From Dorea_A sp016295505 (lineage in GTDB: Bacteria > Bacillota > Clostridia > Lachnospirales > Lachnospiraceae): 64,000 nucleotides of DNA. The stretch lies in NCBI RefSeq assembly GCF_039832105.1, contig NZ_JBDOHS010000010.1, positions 1 through 64,000 of the forward strand, read 5' to 3'. Below, in pieces: positions 26,378 through 36,099 of this stretch. The notes beneath the pieces are model-generated. The model ran no database searches, was not told where the DNA came from, and worked only from the letters and a program-made list of their open reading frames with translations. Position 1 is the first letter of the stretch; each line of letters begins with the position of its first letter. Position numbers and translations under genes: made by a program.

Positions 26378-27462
26378 TGGAGCCTAAGATTAGTGTTGTT
26401 GTGCCAATCTATAATATTGAAAAATATTTGTTAGAATGTTTGGAGAGTATTGCAGCTCAGACACTTAAAGATATTCAGGTCCTTTTAGTGGATGATGGAT
26501 CCAAGGATTCTTCTGCGAAAATATGCAAAGAATTTATAGATACGCATCCGAATTTTGAATATTATTATAAAGAAAATGGAGGGACTGCATCTGCACGAAA
26601 TGTCGGATTAGAACATGCAAAGGGAGAGTATATTGGATTTGTTGATTCTGACGACTGGATTGAACCGAATATGTTTGAAATAATGTACCAGACAGCAAGA
26701 AATGTGTCTGCAGATATAGTATATTGCAGAATGAAGGGACTGGCAGATTATATTCATCTTCCTAAGGGGATATATAAGGAGAGAGAAATTCAAGATATTA
26801 TATATCCTGCGATTTTGCCACATGTGGTAGAATCAGGAACCTTTAGGACAGTTGACTGGGGCAACTGCTCTAGATTATATAAACGTTCTTTGGTTCGTGG
26901 TAATCATATTAGATTTTATGAAAAGAGTCGGAGATGTGAAGATTTTGCGTTTGCAGTAGAGTGTACACTTCATGCCAAATGCTATGTGGTATTAGATGAA
27001 GGAGAATTATATCATTATCGCCCGAATGAAAATTCAAAATCACGTGCATATACAAAAAACATGTGGAAATCGATTCAATCATTGATGTCTTATATGATAG
27101 AAATGACCGGACGATGCAAGGAATATGATTTCACGGAAGCAATGAATGTATGTATCTTTTATTTCTGTACTAGTGTCATTCGAAATGAAGCAAAACTTCG
27201 CAATAATAAGGAACGTATTGCCAGGATGCAGGAAGTCATAAGGGATTCGCTTTGTATAAATGCAATAAGTAAAATATCTGATAAAGGGATGAATAAAGAA
27301 TATGCTACTTTGTATATGTACATGAAAAAACAGGATGCTGTTAAATTAAATAAATATTTGAAGCAATTAGCATGGAAAAAGCATTATGTAATGCCTTTAT
27401 TAGACATAGCTTTTAGAAATCAGATGATTAAGAAGTTATATAAGAAGATTCGCGGAAGGTAG
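26374..27462 (+). CDS. Glycosyltransferase family 2
   Basis: A 362-residue GT-A transferase with VVVPIYNIEKYLLECLESI, DDGSKDSS, GGTASARNVGLEHAKGEY and DSDDWIE, the classic order of GT2 motifs. The later RRCEDFAFAVE contains the usual ED catalytic-base motif. The C-terminal 120 residues are helical and basic, probably membrane-associating. Translationally coupled to the preceding GT2 (ATGA). Confidence 0.9.
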   Translation: MMEPKISVVVPIYNIEKYLLECLESIAAQTLKDIQVLLVDDGSKDSSAKICKEFIDTHPNFEYYYKENGGTASARNVGLEHAKGEYIGFVDSDDWIEPNMFEIMYQTARNVSADIVYCRMKGLADYIHLPKGIYKEREIQDIIYPAILPHVVESGTFRTVDWGNCSRLYKRSLVRGNHIRFYEKSRRCEDFAFAVECTLHAKCYVVLDEGELYHYRPNENSKSRAYTKNMWKSIQSLMSYMIEMTGRCKEYDFTEAMNVCIFYFCTSVIRNEAKLRNNKERIARMQEVIRDSLCINAISKISDKGMNKEYATLYMYMKKQDAVKLNKYLKQLAWKKHYVMPLLDIAFRNQMIKKLYKKIRGR

Positions 27463-27465
27463 AAT

Positions 27466-28443
27466 ATGATTAGTGTAGTTATTCCGGTATATAATGTAGA
27501 AAAATACTTAAACGAATGCATCGAAAGCGTCTTGAATCAGACATATAAAGATTATGAAATTATTTTGGTGGATGATGGATCTACAGATTCCAGCGGTCAT
27601 ATATGTGATAGCTATATGACCGCGGATTCACGAGTTCGGGTAATTCATCAGAAAAATGGAGGTCTCTCAGCAGCTCGAAATACTGGATTGAAAGAAGCAA
27701 AAGGAGAGTATATTTATTTCCTTGATAGTGACGATTATATTGAAAATCATACATTGGGACATTTGGTAGAAGCGGCTGTGAAGGAAATTGCGGATGCGGT
27801 CTTTTTTGACGGTTATGTGTTTTTCGATGAATGTGAAGATGATCAATCTGTATCTGGATATAGTCGTAGAGAATGTTATAAGACGCAAAAAGGAAGGGAA
27901 ATGTTGCTGCAGCTTCTCCTGAATGATGAATATCGTACTGCAGTGCCATTAATGTTTTATAAAAAAGAATATCTTACAAATCATAATCTATGGTTTCTAG
28001 ATGGAATTCTACATGAAGATGAATTATTTACCTTCCTAGTGTTTAACGCAAATGGTATGGTAGCACATTGTCATGAGCAATTATATGCCAGAAGAATACG
28101 CCCTGGTTCAATTATGACTGGTTCTAAAATGCTTAGAAGATATGAAAGTTTACTAAGAATTTATCAAGAAATTGAATCGGGTTATAAAATTGGCAATGTT
28201 GCAGGAAAAGCAGCTGATCTCTATATGATTCGAGTTGCAAAAAGCGTGTGGGGTAAATTTCAGTCTCTTGAGGAAAAAGATAAAGAAAAAGTTTTTATTG
28301 AGTATCAAAGATTCTGTAAAAATGTATTAGGTCATAATGGATTTGGCGATTCAAAACTGAAAATTAAATGTTCAACTGGAATTCAAAAACAGCTTTATCG
28401 TGTGGAGTATAAGCTGAATCAAATAATAAAGAGGAACCAATGA
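27466..28443 (+). CDS. Glycosyltransferase family 2
   Basis: A 325-residue GT-A enzyme with VVIPVYNVEKYLNECIESV, DDGSTDSSGHI, GGLSAARNTGLKEAKGEY, DSDDYIE and the base motif HEDELFTF. All family landmarks are present. A GGAAGG ribosome binding site sits at the end of the upstream gene. It overlaps the next gene by four bases (ATGA). Confidence 0.91.
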   Translation: MISVVIPVYNVEKYLNECIESVLNQTYKDYEIILVDDGSTDSSGHICDSYMTADSRVRVIHQKNGGLSAARNTGLKEAKGEYIYFLDSDDYIENHTLGHLVEAAVKEIADAVFFDGYVFFDECEDDQSVSGYSRRECYKTQKGREMLLQLLLNDEYRTAVPLMFYKKEYLTNHNLWFLDGILHEDELFTFLVFNANGMVAHCHEQLYARRIRPGSIMTGSKMLRRYESLLRIYQEIESGYKIGNVAGKAADLYMIRVAKSVWGKFQSLEEKDKEKVFIEYQRFCKNVLGHNGFGDSKLKIKCSTGIQKQLYRVEYKLNQIIKRNQ

Positions 28444-29621
28444 TGAACAAAAAGGTATCTTTTTTTATTGACTCCATGGGTGGAGGTGGAGCAGAACGAG
28501 TAATTTCTGTACTGGCTAATGAATTATCAAATAGAGGATATTCTGTTGATATAGTTATGTGGATGAATCGGGATATTGCATACAATCTTGCAGATGAAGT
28601 TTCAGTTTTTTATGCAGATGAAATGCCGGTTACTTCGTTTCATGGCAGGGTAGTTCGAAAAACTTTTTCTTTATGGAGCAGAATACGAAAACGATTTTAT
28701 GTTCCTTTATTAAGAAAATTGAATTATATGGATTATCCGAAATGGAATGAGACAAGTTTTTATTTTTATGCAAAGTATGCCCTTCCATATAGGGAGTATT
28801 TAAAGATAAATAAAGATTGCACAGCTTTCGGCTTCCTTATTCGTTCTAATATTGCGTTACTTCAGGCTGCAAAGGGAACGGGTGTGAGAACGGTATTCTG
28901 TGAGCGCAACAATCCAGTCCGTCCGGACATGCCAGCGAATATTATGAAAATCAGAGATCGTATTTATCCCCGATGTCATGCGGCGGTCTTTCAGACAGAA
29001 GAGGAGAGAGAGTATTATACAAAGTTAAAATGTGATACTGCAGTCATCCCAAACCCAATAAAGGAAAATCTGCCTGAACGTTTTACAGGACAAAGGAAAC
29101 ATGAAATTGTCAATTTTTGTCGTCTGAATAAGCAAAAGAATATCCCGTTGCTAATTGATGCTTTTGAACTTTTGCAGAAGGAATATCCGGATTATAAACT
29201 TCGGATTTATGGGAGAGGAGAGGAGAAAGATAATCTTATCTCATATATAAAAGAAAAGGAACTGGAATCATCAGTTTTTTTCGAAGACTTTGCTACAGAT
29301 ATTCATGAGCAAATTGTAGATGCTGCAATGTTTGCCTTTACTTCAGATTATGAGGGCCTTTCTAATTCTATGATTGAGGCGATGGCGATTGGACTTCCAT
29401 GTGTATGTACAGACTGTGCCGGTGGTGGGGCAAGAATGATGATACAGGATCATGTGAATGGAATACTTGTTCCGGTCGGAGATGCGCAGGCCGTATATAA
29501 AGGAATGAAGGAAATTATTGAAAATAAAGGATTGGCAGAGGGTCTTTCTAAAGAGGCTTCGAAAGTTCGAGAACAATTAAGTATAAACAAGATTGTGGAT
29601 CAATGGGAAGAAATTATTTGA
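28440..29621 (+). CDS. Glycosyltransferase family 4
   Basis: A 393-residue GT-B transferase. It opens with FFIDSMGGGGAERVISVLA, a GT4 signature, and has FCRLNKQKNIPLLIDAF and FTSDYEGLSNSMIEAMAIG with the EX7E donor motif. The tandem ATG ATG at its start overlaps the previous stop. It is followed directly by the GT8-like gene. Likely adds one residue of the repeat unit; which one is unknown. Confidence 0.9.
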   Translation: MMNKKVSFFIDSMGGGGAERVISVLANELSNRGYSVDIVMWMNRDIAYNLADEVSVFYADEMPVTSFHGRVVRKTFSLWSRIRKRFYVPLLRKLNYMDYPKWNETSFYFYAKYALPYREYLKINKDCTAFGFLIRSNIALLQAAKGTGVRTVFCERNNPVRPDMPANIMKIRDRIYPRCHAAVFQTEEEREYYTKLKCDTAVIPNPIKENLPERFTGQRKHEIVNFCRLNKQKNIPLLIDAFELLQKEYPDYKLRIYGRGEEKDNLISYIKEKELESSVFFEDFATDIHEQIVDAAMFAFTSDYEGLSNSMIEAMAIGLPCVCTDCAGGGARMMIQDHVNGILVPVGDAQAVYKGMKEIIENKGLAEGLSKEASKVREQLSINKIVDQWEEII

Positions 29622-29638
29622 TTGATGGGGATGATAAA

Positions 29639-30469
29639 GTGAAAAAAGTTTATATAACAGCGTTAACAAACGAAAGATATATACCGGGCGCTATGGCTTT
29701 GGTTAGATCATTAAAGGAAGTTAATACGAAATATGATATTGCGATAATGATTCCGGTAGAGAAGGAAGATGAATTGGCGAGAAAAATTAACAATTATGGA
29801 ATATTAGATGTTCCGGGTGTTTTTCTTTTGCCAAAGGAAAATATCACATTATTCGAAAAGGATGATTTGGCAACAATAGAGGACAAATATGATTATTGGA
29901 AAGATTCTTTTTTTAAACTTCAAGCAACAGGATGTACAGAATTTGACAAAATAATTCTTCTTGATTGTGATCAAATGACAGTAAAAAACATAGATCATTT
30001 ATTTGATTCACCACCTTTAACTTCAACTATTTGCGGAAAATGTGTGCATAATGATTGGAATGGCCTGTCATCTGGACTATTAGTGATGGAACCATCTGAT
30101 GCAATTCATGAAAAGCTACTTTCATTTATTATTCCCGCCATCAGATTTAAAGCATCAAAAAAACAGCAGGCAGGTGATCAGGATGTATTTCATTTAGCAT
30201 TTCCTGAATGGAGAAATAATAAGAAGTTGCATATTTCTGAACGGTATAATATTTGTTGGGGGTGGATTTCTGATCTTTGTAAAAAAGAAAAATGTAAACC
30301 GAAAGATTTCTATATGATTCATTTCCCAGGGAAAGAGAAACCATGGGATCATGGGAAATATTATTATTTAAAAATATTTGTTTCGCTCATTATTCATGGT
30401 AGAGTGGATAAATTGTTTTATAAGACAAAAATATGGAGAAAGTATAGGTATTTGTGTGATCATATATAA
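29639..30469 (+). CDS. Glycosyltransferase family 8-like
   Basis: A retaining GT-A type protein of about 276 residues from GTG 29639 (288 from ATG 29603). Motifs: VYITALTNERYIPGAMALVRSL, the metal-binding ILLDCDQM, and late MIHFPGKEKPWD, matching the GT8/glycogenin-like pattern (DxD and HFxG...KPW). I favour GTG 29639, eight bases after a GGGG stretch, because the family begins with this strand; the other start lies inside the upstream gene. Unlike the neighbouring inverting GT2 enzymes it should keep the anomeric configuration. Confidence 0.8.
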   Translation: MKKVYITALTNERYIPGAMALVRSLKEVNTKYDIAIMIPVEKEDELARKINNYGILDVPGVFLLPKENITLFEKDDLATIEDKYDYWKDSFFKLQATGCTEFDKIILLDCDQMTVKNIDHLFDSPPLTSTICGKCVHNDWNGLSSGLLVMEPSDAIHEKLLSFIIPAIRFKASKKQQAGDQDVFHLAFPEWRNNKKLHISERYNICWGWISDLCKKEKCKPKDFYMIHFPGKEKPWDHGKYYYLKIFVSLIIHGRVDKLFYKTKIWRKYRYLCDHI

Positions 30470-30566
30470 AATATTTTCTGTTCGCATAAAGAATTGTTTG
30501 TAATAAATTGATATGCCTATACTTAAAATATCTTTTTAAGTGGAATTTCGAAGGAGATAATAACTC

Positions 30567-31439
30567 ATGCAAGAGCAACAGACCTGGAAGACTCATATTA
30601 CTTCATCTAACAGTAAAATTAATATTAATTTTAAGGAAATCTGGGATTATAGAGATCTGATTGTACTATTTGTGAAGCGAGACTTTACATCAAAATATAA
30701 ACAGACCGTACTTGGACCATTATGGGCTGTAATTCAGCCATTGCTTACAACGGTAGTATTTTCTATTGTCTTTGGAAGTTTGGCGCAATTAACGACAGCA
30801 GATGTACGTGGAGAAAGTTTGGAGATGCCATCCTTCTTGTTTTACATGATAGGTACAGTAACATGGTCTTATTTTTCGACAACGGTTACGGCTAATTCAA
30901 ATACATTTATTACGAACCGTGCGATTATGGGGAAGGTGTATTATCCGCGCATCGTTACTCCTATTGCGACCGCTTTAGCGAATTTAATTTCATTTTTTAT
31001 TCAGATTGTGCTGTTTTGCGGAATTGCATTGATTTGTAATGTGGTCGGGATTGCACAGATTCATTTGTCAATATATTTACTGTTATTCCCTATATTGGTT
31101 TTGCAATTAGTAATGCTTAGTACTGGTATTGGAATTATTATTTCTGCGCTTACGACAAAGTATCGTGATCTTGCTATGTTAGTAGGATTTGGATTGCAGT
31201 TATGGCAATATTTGTCACCTATTCCTTACGGACTTGCGCTGATTCCGGAGAAATATCTAGGATTGTATTTATTAAATCCGGTTACACCGATTGTCACGAC
31301 CATGCGACTGGCATTTTTTGGCGTTGGGTATTTTAATTCATTATATTACATTATTAGTTTAATTGTTACTTTGGTTGTGTTTTTCGTCGGGTTAATCCTA
31401 TTTAATAAAATAGAGAGAACCTTTATGGATACTGTATAA
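30567..31439 (+). CDS. wzm: ABC-2 polysaccharide export permease
   Basis: A 290-residue membrane protein with six hydrophobic segments. The cytoplasmic N-terminus has DLIVLFVKRDFTSKYKQTVLGPLWAVIQPL, the conserved amphipathic entry of Wzm/TagG permeases (shown here only as a recognisable block near residues 25-55). Pairs with the ATPase 18 bases downstream to export a lipid-linked polysaccharide. GAAGGAGA precedes the ATG after a 97-base gap that may carry an internal promoter. Confidence 0.92.
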   Translation: MQEQQTWKTHITSSNSKININFKEIWDYRDLIVLFVKRDFTSKYKQTVLGPLWAVIQPLLTTVVFSIVFGSLAQLTTADVRGESLEMPSFLFYMIGTVTWSYFSTTVTANSNTFITNRAIMGKVYYPRIVTPIATALANLISFFIQIVLFCGIALICNVVGIAQIHLSIYLLLFPILVLQLVMLSTGIGIIISALTTKYRDLAMLVGFGLQLWQYLSPIPYGLALIPEKYLGLYLLNPVTPIVTTMRLAFFGVGYFNSLYYIISLIVTLVVFFVGLILFNKIERTFMDTV

Positions 31440-31457
31440 GGCGATAGGAGAAATAAA

Positions 31458-32723
31458 ATGGACGAATTAATGATAAAAATTGATAATGTCACAAAAGAAT
31501 ATCGCCTTGGTGCAATTGGCGGAACAACACTTCGAGAAGAATTACAGCGTGCAAGAGCAAAGAGAAAACATCAGGAGGATCCAACACTAAAAATTGGTCA
31601 GACAAGAGCGGATTCTAATGAGCGATTTATGGCATTGAATGGTGTTTCTTTTGAGGTGAAAAAGGGAGAAGCAGTAGGAATTATAGGACATAATGGTGCA
31701 GGGAAATCAACTTTATTGAAACTTGTCACCAGAATTACGGCACCGACAACCGGCGATATTTATCTGAATGGCCGGGTTGCTTCTATGCTTGAAGTGGGAA
31801 CTGGCTTTCATCCGGAATTGACAGGGCGCGAAAATGTGTACTTAAATGGTGCAATCCTTGGTATGACAAAAAAAGAAATTGATGCAAAGATGGAAGACAT
31901 CATTGAATTTTCAGAAGTGCGTCAATTTATTGATACACCGGTAAAGCGTTATTCATCGGGTATGTATGTAAAGCTGGCATTCTCTGTTGCAGCGCATCTT
32001 GATTCTGAAATTATGATTATGGATGAGGTACTTGCGGTAGGAGATGTGGCATTTCAGAATAAATGTATCAAGAAAATGCGAGAGGTTGCGGATTCTGGTA
32101 GAACCATTCTTTATGTAAGTCATAATATGTCTACAATTCGAAGTCTTTGTGATAGATGTATCGTATTAAGTAAAGGGCAGGTTATCTTTCAGGGAGAGGT
32201 AGAGGAGGCGATTTCTCATTATGTGACAAAGGACTTTGCTTTAACAAATGAAATCAACCTGGGAGAACAGCAACGACCATATTCAACTACTGAACTTTGT
32301 CATATGACAAAGATGACTTTGGATAATGCGGATGCAGTTTATGACATGGGAGATGTATTGGGGTTCTCCTTGGAGTGGACTGCAAAACAAACATTTGAGC
32401 GCATGAAGATGCGTATCGGAATTTTTACTGTTAGTCAGATGGCGGTGGGAATAACATTTTCCCAAGAATTTCCAGTAAAAAAAGGGAATAATAAACAGAA
32501 ATTTTCGATAGATATCTCTAAATTGCTACCAGGTAAATATTGCCTTGAGTTGATTATGACAGAAGTAGATAATGCCGGAATGCTGGTGAAGCATGATGTA
32601 CTGAATCGAGATGTCATCATGTTTGAAGTCCAGGCAACAGAGGAGAAGAAGGTGTTTCGAGCTTCGAACGCTTCCTGGGGATTTTATGAACTTCCAGAGA
32701 TAATTTGTTTAAATAGTGATTGA
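31458..32723 (+). CDS. wzt: ABC polysaccharide exporter ATPase with C-terminal domain
   Basis: A 421-residue Wzt-type ATPase. Walker A GHNGAGKST, signature YSSGM, Walker B IMIMDEV and H-loop YVSHN are intact in residues about 75-230. Residues about 260-421 form an extra beta-rich domain, as in Wzt proteins that recognise the chain terminus of their own polysaccharide. The export cycle therefore probably includes substrate recognition. Paired with the permease at 30567. Confidence 0.93.
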   Translation: MDELMIKIDNVTKEYRLGAIGGTTLREELQRARAKRKHQEDPTLKIGQTRADSNERFMALNGVSFEVKKGEAVGIIGHNGAGKSTLLKLVTRITAPTTGDIYLNGRVASMLEVGTGFHPELTGRENVYLNGAILGMTKKEIDAKMEDIIEFSEVRQFIDTPVKRYSSGMYVKLAFSVAAHLDSEIMIMDEVLAVGDVAFQNKCIKKMREVADSGRTILYVSHNMSTIRSLCDRCIVLSKGQVIFQGEVEEAISHYVTKDFALTNEINLGEQQRPYSTTELCHMTKMTLDNADAVYDMGDVLGFSLEWTAKQTFERMKMRIGIFTVSQMAVGITFSQEFPVKKGNNKQKFSIDISKLLPGKYCLELIMTEVDNAGMLVKHDVLNRDVIMFEVQATEEKKVFRASNASWGFYELPEIICLNSD

Positions 32724-32815
32724 TAATTTTCACGATAGGGTTAGCTGTTTGAGAGTAGATTATTAATATAATAGTGGTTATTTTAGAGTCTGCGAATTTA
32801 AAGGAATGGTAGAAT

Positions 32816-33835
32816 ATGCAAGAAAAAATTTATGTTATTATACCGGTATACAATGTTGAAAAGTATCTTGAAAGATGTATTAATAGTGTACATAATCAGA
32901 CGTATAAGAAGGTAGAAGTTATTTTGATAGATGACGGATCATCAGATGCTTCCCCGTTATTATGTGATAAATATTCAGAAATATATAATAATATTAGTGT
33001 TATTCATCAAAAAAATGGAGGGCTTTCTGTTGCTAGAAATACAGGAATAGAGTATGTACTCAAACAAGAAGATTTAAATAATTCATATATTAATTTCGTT
33101 GATAGTGATGATTATGTTCATCCTTATTATTTAGAATATTTGATGAGAGCGATAAAAGAATCAAAATGTAATATTAGTTGTTGTTATTATTCGGTAACAG
33201 AAAAAAATGAGTTGGAAATATCGGAAATGAATTTTCAATATGAATGTATGACGCCGGAACAATTATGGGTGAAAAATCGTTCAAATGGATTATTAGCATG
33301 GGGGAAATTATATAGAACTGAATGTTTTAAGGAAATCAGGTATCCAGTTGGGAAAATATATGAAGATGAAGCGACAACATATAAATTGATTTTTGCAGAG
33401 GAAAAGATAGCTTATATAACAATACCACTGTACTATTATTTTATAAATTACGCAAGTATATCAAGGAATGAATGGAAACCTTGCAGATTGGATCAATTAG
33501 ATGGTCTTGAGCAGCAGATAGAATTCTTTAGACAAAATCAATATAAGTTAGCATTAGAAAAGTCTATGGATGGATTATGCTATCATGCATTGTTATCTTT
33601 AAGATACATAGAGGTTTTATCCCCTAAATATGATGATCTGAAAAAAGGGGTTAGAAGAAGATGTGAAAATGCATTAATTGCTTATGGAAAAGAATTTGGC
33701 TATGCAAGAGCTGTTAGAAAGTGGTTCAACTATAGGTATTTAAAACGATTCAAAAAAATGTTAGAAAGAGAAAGTATATTTACTTGTTTTGCTAGAAAAG
33801 TAAAAGAAAAATTGGTATATAAGAAGAATATGTAA
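32816..33835 (+). CDS. Glycosyltransferase family 2
   Basis: A 339-residue GT-A enzyme: VIIPVYNVEKYLERCINSV, DDGSSDASP, GGLSVARNTGIEY, DSDDYVHP and IYEDEATTY. AT-rich, like the other late glycosyltransferases. It follows the exporter after a 92-base gap, so it may have been inserted or have its own promoter. A basic C-terminus suggests peripheral membrane attachment. Confidence 0.89.
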   Translation: MQEKIYVIIPVYNVEKYLERCINSVHNQTYKKVEVILIDDGSSDASPLLCDKYSEIYNNISVIHQKNGGLSVARNTGIEYVLKQEDLNNSYINFVDSDDYVHPYYLEYLMRAIKESKCNISCCYYSVTEKNELEISEMNFQYECMTPEQLWVKNRSNGLLAWGKLYRTECFKEIRYPVGKIYEDEATTYKLIFAEEKIAYITIPLYYYFINYASISRNEWKPCRLDQLDGLEQQIEFFRQNQYKLALEKSMDGLCYHALLSLRYIEVLSPKYDDLKKGVRRRCENALIAYGKEFGYARAVRKWFNYRYLKRFKKMLERESIFTCFARKVKEKLVYKKNM

Positions 33836-33896
33836 TGATGCTTGAACGATTTGTGATGTGGAACTATAAAATTGTTTTATTAGTAGAGTAGAAATT

Positions 33897-34490
33897 ATGT
33901 TAAGTCCAATTATTACAGTATTTATGTATTTTCCTTTAAAAACTTTTATCAATTTCATAGTGATGTTTGGAATTGCTTTTTTTGCATATCTCAGATTACG
34001 TCGGCTTTATAGGAATGGATTGATTGTCAAAAGATGTGCTATAGCAGAATGGCTTCTGGTATTCTACATAGAATTACTATTCTTTTTTTCAGTATTTGGA
34101 AGAAGATCTTGGTCATATTACCGATATCATTTGGAAGTTGGATGGTCTTACCGTTCCTTGCTGGAATCAGGAGATACGGACATGCTGAAGCAGATCTTGC
34201 TGAATGTTATACTTTTTATTCCGGTAGGTGTGCTTGCAGCATATATCACGAAAAAGCATAAGTTTATTAAGGCAATCTGTCTGGGTCTTTTGATTACAGT
34301 TACGATTGAATGCCTACAGCTGGTGATGCGCACAGGCAATTTTGAATTTGATGATATGATTAATAATGTATTAGGAGTTGCGATTGGAGGGATTCCGGTT
34401 GCCGGATATTATTATGTATTAAGGCTAAGAAGTAAATCAACAAAAACAGGGCATTCAGGGAATAGTGAGGAAGCAGATGAGATACGTTAA
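33897..34490 (+). CDS. VanZ family membrane protein
   Basis: A 197-residue protein with about five hydrophobic segments. It carries the VanZ core LLNVILFIPVGVLAAY and the TIECLQLVMRTGNFEFDD...NNVLG segment. VanZ-like proteins have no settled biochemical role; many lie in surface-polysaccharide or glycopeptide-resistance loci. It overlaps the downstream peptidase gene by 14 bases. No sign of van resistance genes nearby. Confidence 0.85.
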   Translation: MLSPIITVFMYFPLKTFINFIVMFGIAFFAYLRLRRLYRNGLIVKRCAIAEWLLVFYIELLFFFSVFGRRSWSYYRYHLEVGWSYRSLLESGDTDMLKQILLNVILFIPVGVLAAYITKKHKFIKAICLGLLITVTIECLQLVMRTGNFEFDDMINNVLGVAIGGIPVAGYYYVLRLRSKSTKTGHSGNSEEADEIR

Positions 34491-34935
34491 TAATGATGAG
34501 TACATTCCAATACTAAAGGAAATCATTGAAAGTGGGAACACGGTGAGTATGGTTGTCAGCGGGAATTCCATGCGCCCGCTTATTACACATCAGAAGGATA
34601 GTGTTCAATTGGAGGCGCCAAATCGTCCGTTGAAAAAGGGTGATATTGTTTTCTATCAACGCGCGAATGGACGATATATTCTGCATCGGATATGCCGAAC
34701 TGATTCAAAAGGACATATGTGGTGCATTGGCGATGCACAGACTGTGATAGAAGGTCCACTGGATCAGAAGTGTGTATTTGCTATTGTAACATCTATTTAT
34801 CGAAAAGGAAAAAGATATTATCCAAAAGATTTTGTATGGAAATTCTTTCAATATGTCTGGATTCGTATGATTCCAATCAGACCGTATGCAGTTTCTTTTT
34901 ACGGCTTTCTGTGCCGGTTCAGACCTAAAAAATAG
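34477..34935 (+). CDS. S24/S26 family signal-peptidase-like protein
   Basis: About 152 residues, start ATG 34477 after GAGGAAG. The serine peptidase core is GNSMRPLI, followed by KKGDIVFYQ and the LHRICR strand. Here His-Arg stands where type I signal peptidases have Lys-Arg, as in the Ser-His (SipW/ER-like) group. Short proteins of this kind occur beside PqqD and HprK-like genes of peptide or polysaccharide clusters. The end of the gene is part of a perfect 14-bp hairpin. Substrate unknown. Confidence 0.72.
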   Translation: MRYVNNDEYIPILKEIIESGNTVSMVVSGNSMRPLITHQKDSVQLEAPNRPLKKGDIVFYQRANGRYILHRICRTDSKGHMWCIGDAQTVIEGPLDQKCVFAIVTSIYRKGKRYYPKDFVWKFFQYVWIRMIPIRPYAVSFYGFLCRFRPKK

Positions 34936-34953
34936 CAAGTTTAGGTCTGAACC
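34916..34953. terminator. Perfect 14-bp hairpin between convergent operons
   Basis: GGTTCAGACCTAAA (34916-34929) pairs with TTTAGGTCTGAACC (34940-34953) around a ten-base loop. It includes the stop codon of the peptidase gene and lies just before the convergent epimerase gene. There is no T-run on either side, so it may block read-through by structure or protect the 3' end. Confidence 0.55.
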
Positions 34954-34979
34954 AGTGTGTAGTTGTAGTTAGATTACAA

Positions 34980-36065
34980 TTATATCTGATAAAATTCTTT
35001 ATACCATTCTGCAAATTTTCGCAGTCCGTTTCTCAACGGAGTTGCCGGTTTGAAGCCAAAGTCTCTTTCCAGCGGTGCGGTATCTGCGTAAGTGACAGGC
35101 ACATCTCCGGCCTGCATGGGAACCAGCTCCTTATGTGCTTCAAAATCATAATTATCAGGAAGTACACCGGCGCGAATCAGTTCCTGCTGCAGGATATCTA
35201 CAAAGTCAAGCAGGTTTTCAGGATTGCTGTTTCCGATGTTATAAACGGCATATGGGGGAAGTGGCAATCCGTCTTCACCGTTCTTTCGTTCAGGCGCACC
35301 CTGCATGACTCTTTTTACACCTTCTACAATATCATCTATATAAGTGAAATCCCTTTTGCAATTTCCATAGTTGAATATTTGAATGGTCTGACCCTTTAGT
35401 AATTTATTTGTGAAGCCAAAGTAAGCCATATCCGGTCTTCCGGCAGGGCCATATACGGTGAAGAAACGCAAACCGGTGGATGGAATGTTATATAGCTTTG
35501 CATAAGCATGTGCCATGAGTTCGTTGCTTTTCTTTGTCGCGGCATAGAGAGACACCGGGTTATCTACTTTGTCATCCGTGCTGTAGGGCACCTTTTTGTT
35601 GGTGCCGTAGACAGAAGAGGAAGAGGCATATACAAGATGCTCCACACCTTTGGCGTCATTATCGTAGGAATGACGACAGGCTTCCAGAATGTTATAGAAG
35701 CCGATCAGATTCGATTGAATATAAGAATCCGGATTCGTAATGGAGTAACGGACACCGGCCTGGGCTGCCAGGTTTACAACGATATCAGGCTTATATTCAG
35801 TAAAAATATTCTGAACAACAGCACTATCAGCAATATTTCCAAGAATAAAGGTGAAGTTGGATGCAGGATGCTTTTCAGCTTCCTTTTTGATTTCGTTCAG
35901 GCGCCAGTCCTTAATATTTACATCATAATAATCGGTTCTGGAATCAACAGAAACGATGTGGATTGGTTCTATTGTTCTTAAAAGCTCCATAATAAGATTT
36001 GCACCGATGAATCCGATACCACCGGTTACAAATACAGTTTTGTTGGTTAAATCTATTTTTTGCAT
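34980..36065 (-). CDS. NAD-dependent epimerase, UDP-glucuronate 4-epimerase-like
   Basis: A 361-residue extended SDR. NAD loop VTGGIGFIGANL at the N-terminus, YASSSSVYG, and active-site YAATKKSNE (YxxxK). The FTVYGPAGRPDMA block and overall length fit UDP-glucuronate 4-epimerases (CapI/LspL type), which make UDP-galacturonate. It lies 34 bases downstream of the UDP-glucose dehydrogenase on the same strand, so the two would convert UDP-glucose to UDP-GlcA and then UDP-GalA. Confidence 0.87.
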   Translation of the reverse strand: MQKIDLTNKTVFVTGGIGFIGANLIMELLRTIEPIHIVSVDSRTDYYDVNIKDWRLNEIKKEAEKHPASNFTFILGNIADSAVVQNIFTEYKPDIVVNLAAQAGVRYSITNPDSYIQSNLIGFYNILEACRHSYDNDAKGVEHLVYASSSSVYGTNKKVPYSTDDKVDNPVSLYAATKKSNELMAHAYAKLYNIPSTGLRFFTVYGPAGRPDMAYFGFTNKLLKGQTIQIFNYGNCKRDFTYIDDIVEGVKRVMQGAPERKNGEDGLPLPPYAVYNIGNSNPENLLDFVDILQQELIRAGVLPDNYDFEAHKELVPMQAGDVPVTYADTAPLERDFGFKPATPLRNGLRKFAEWYKEFYQI

Positions 36066-36099
36066 ATCAATGCTCCCTTTCTATCCAGAATGTTTTGGC

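Noticed and set aside
33897..34490. Glycopeptide resistance (van) locus from the VanZ-like gene
   Set aside because: No vanH/A/X-type genes nearby; VanZ-family proteins are common in polysaccharide loci.
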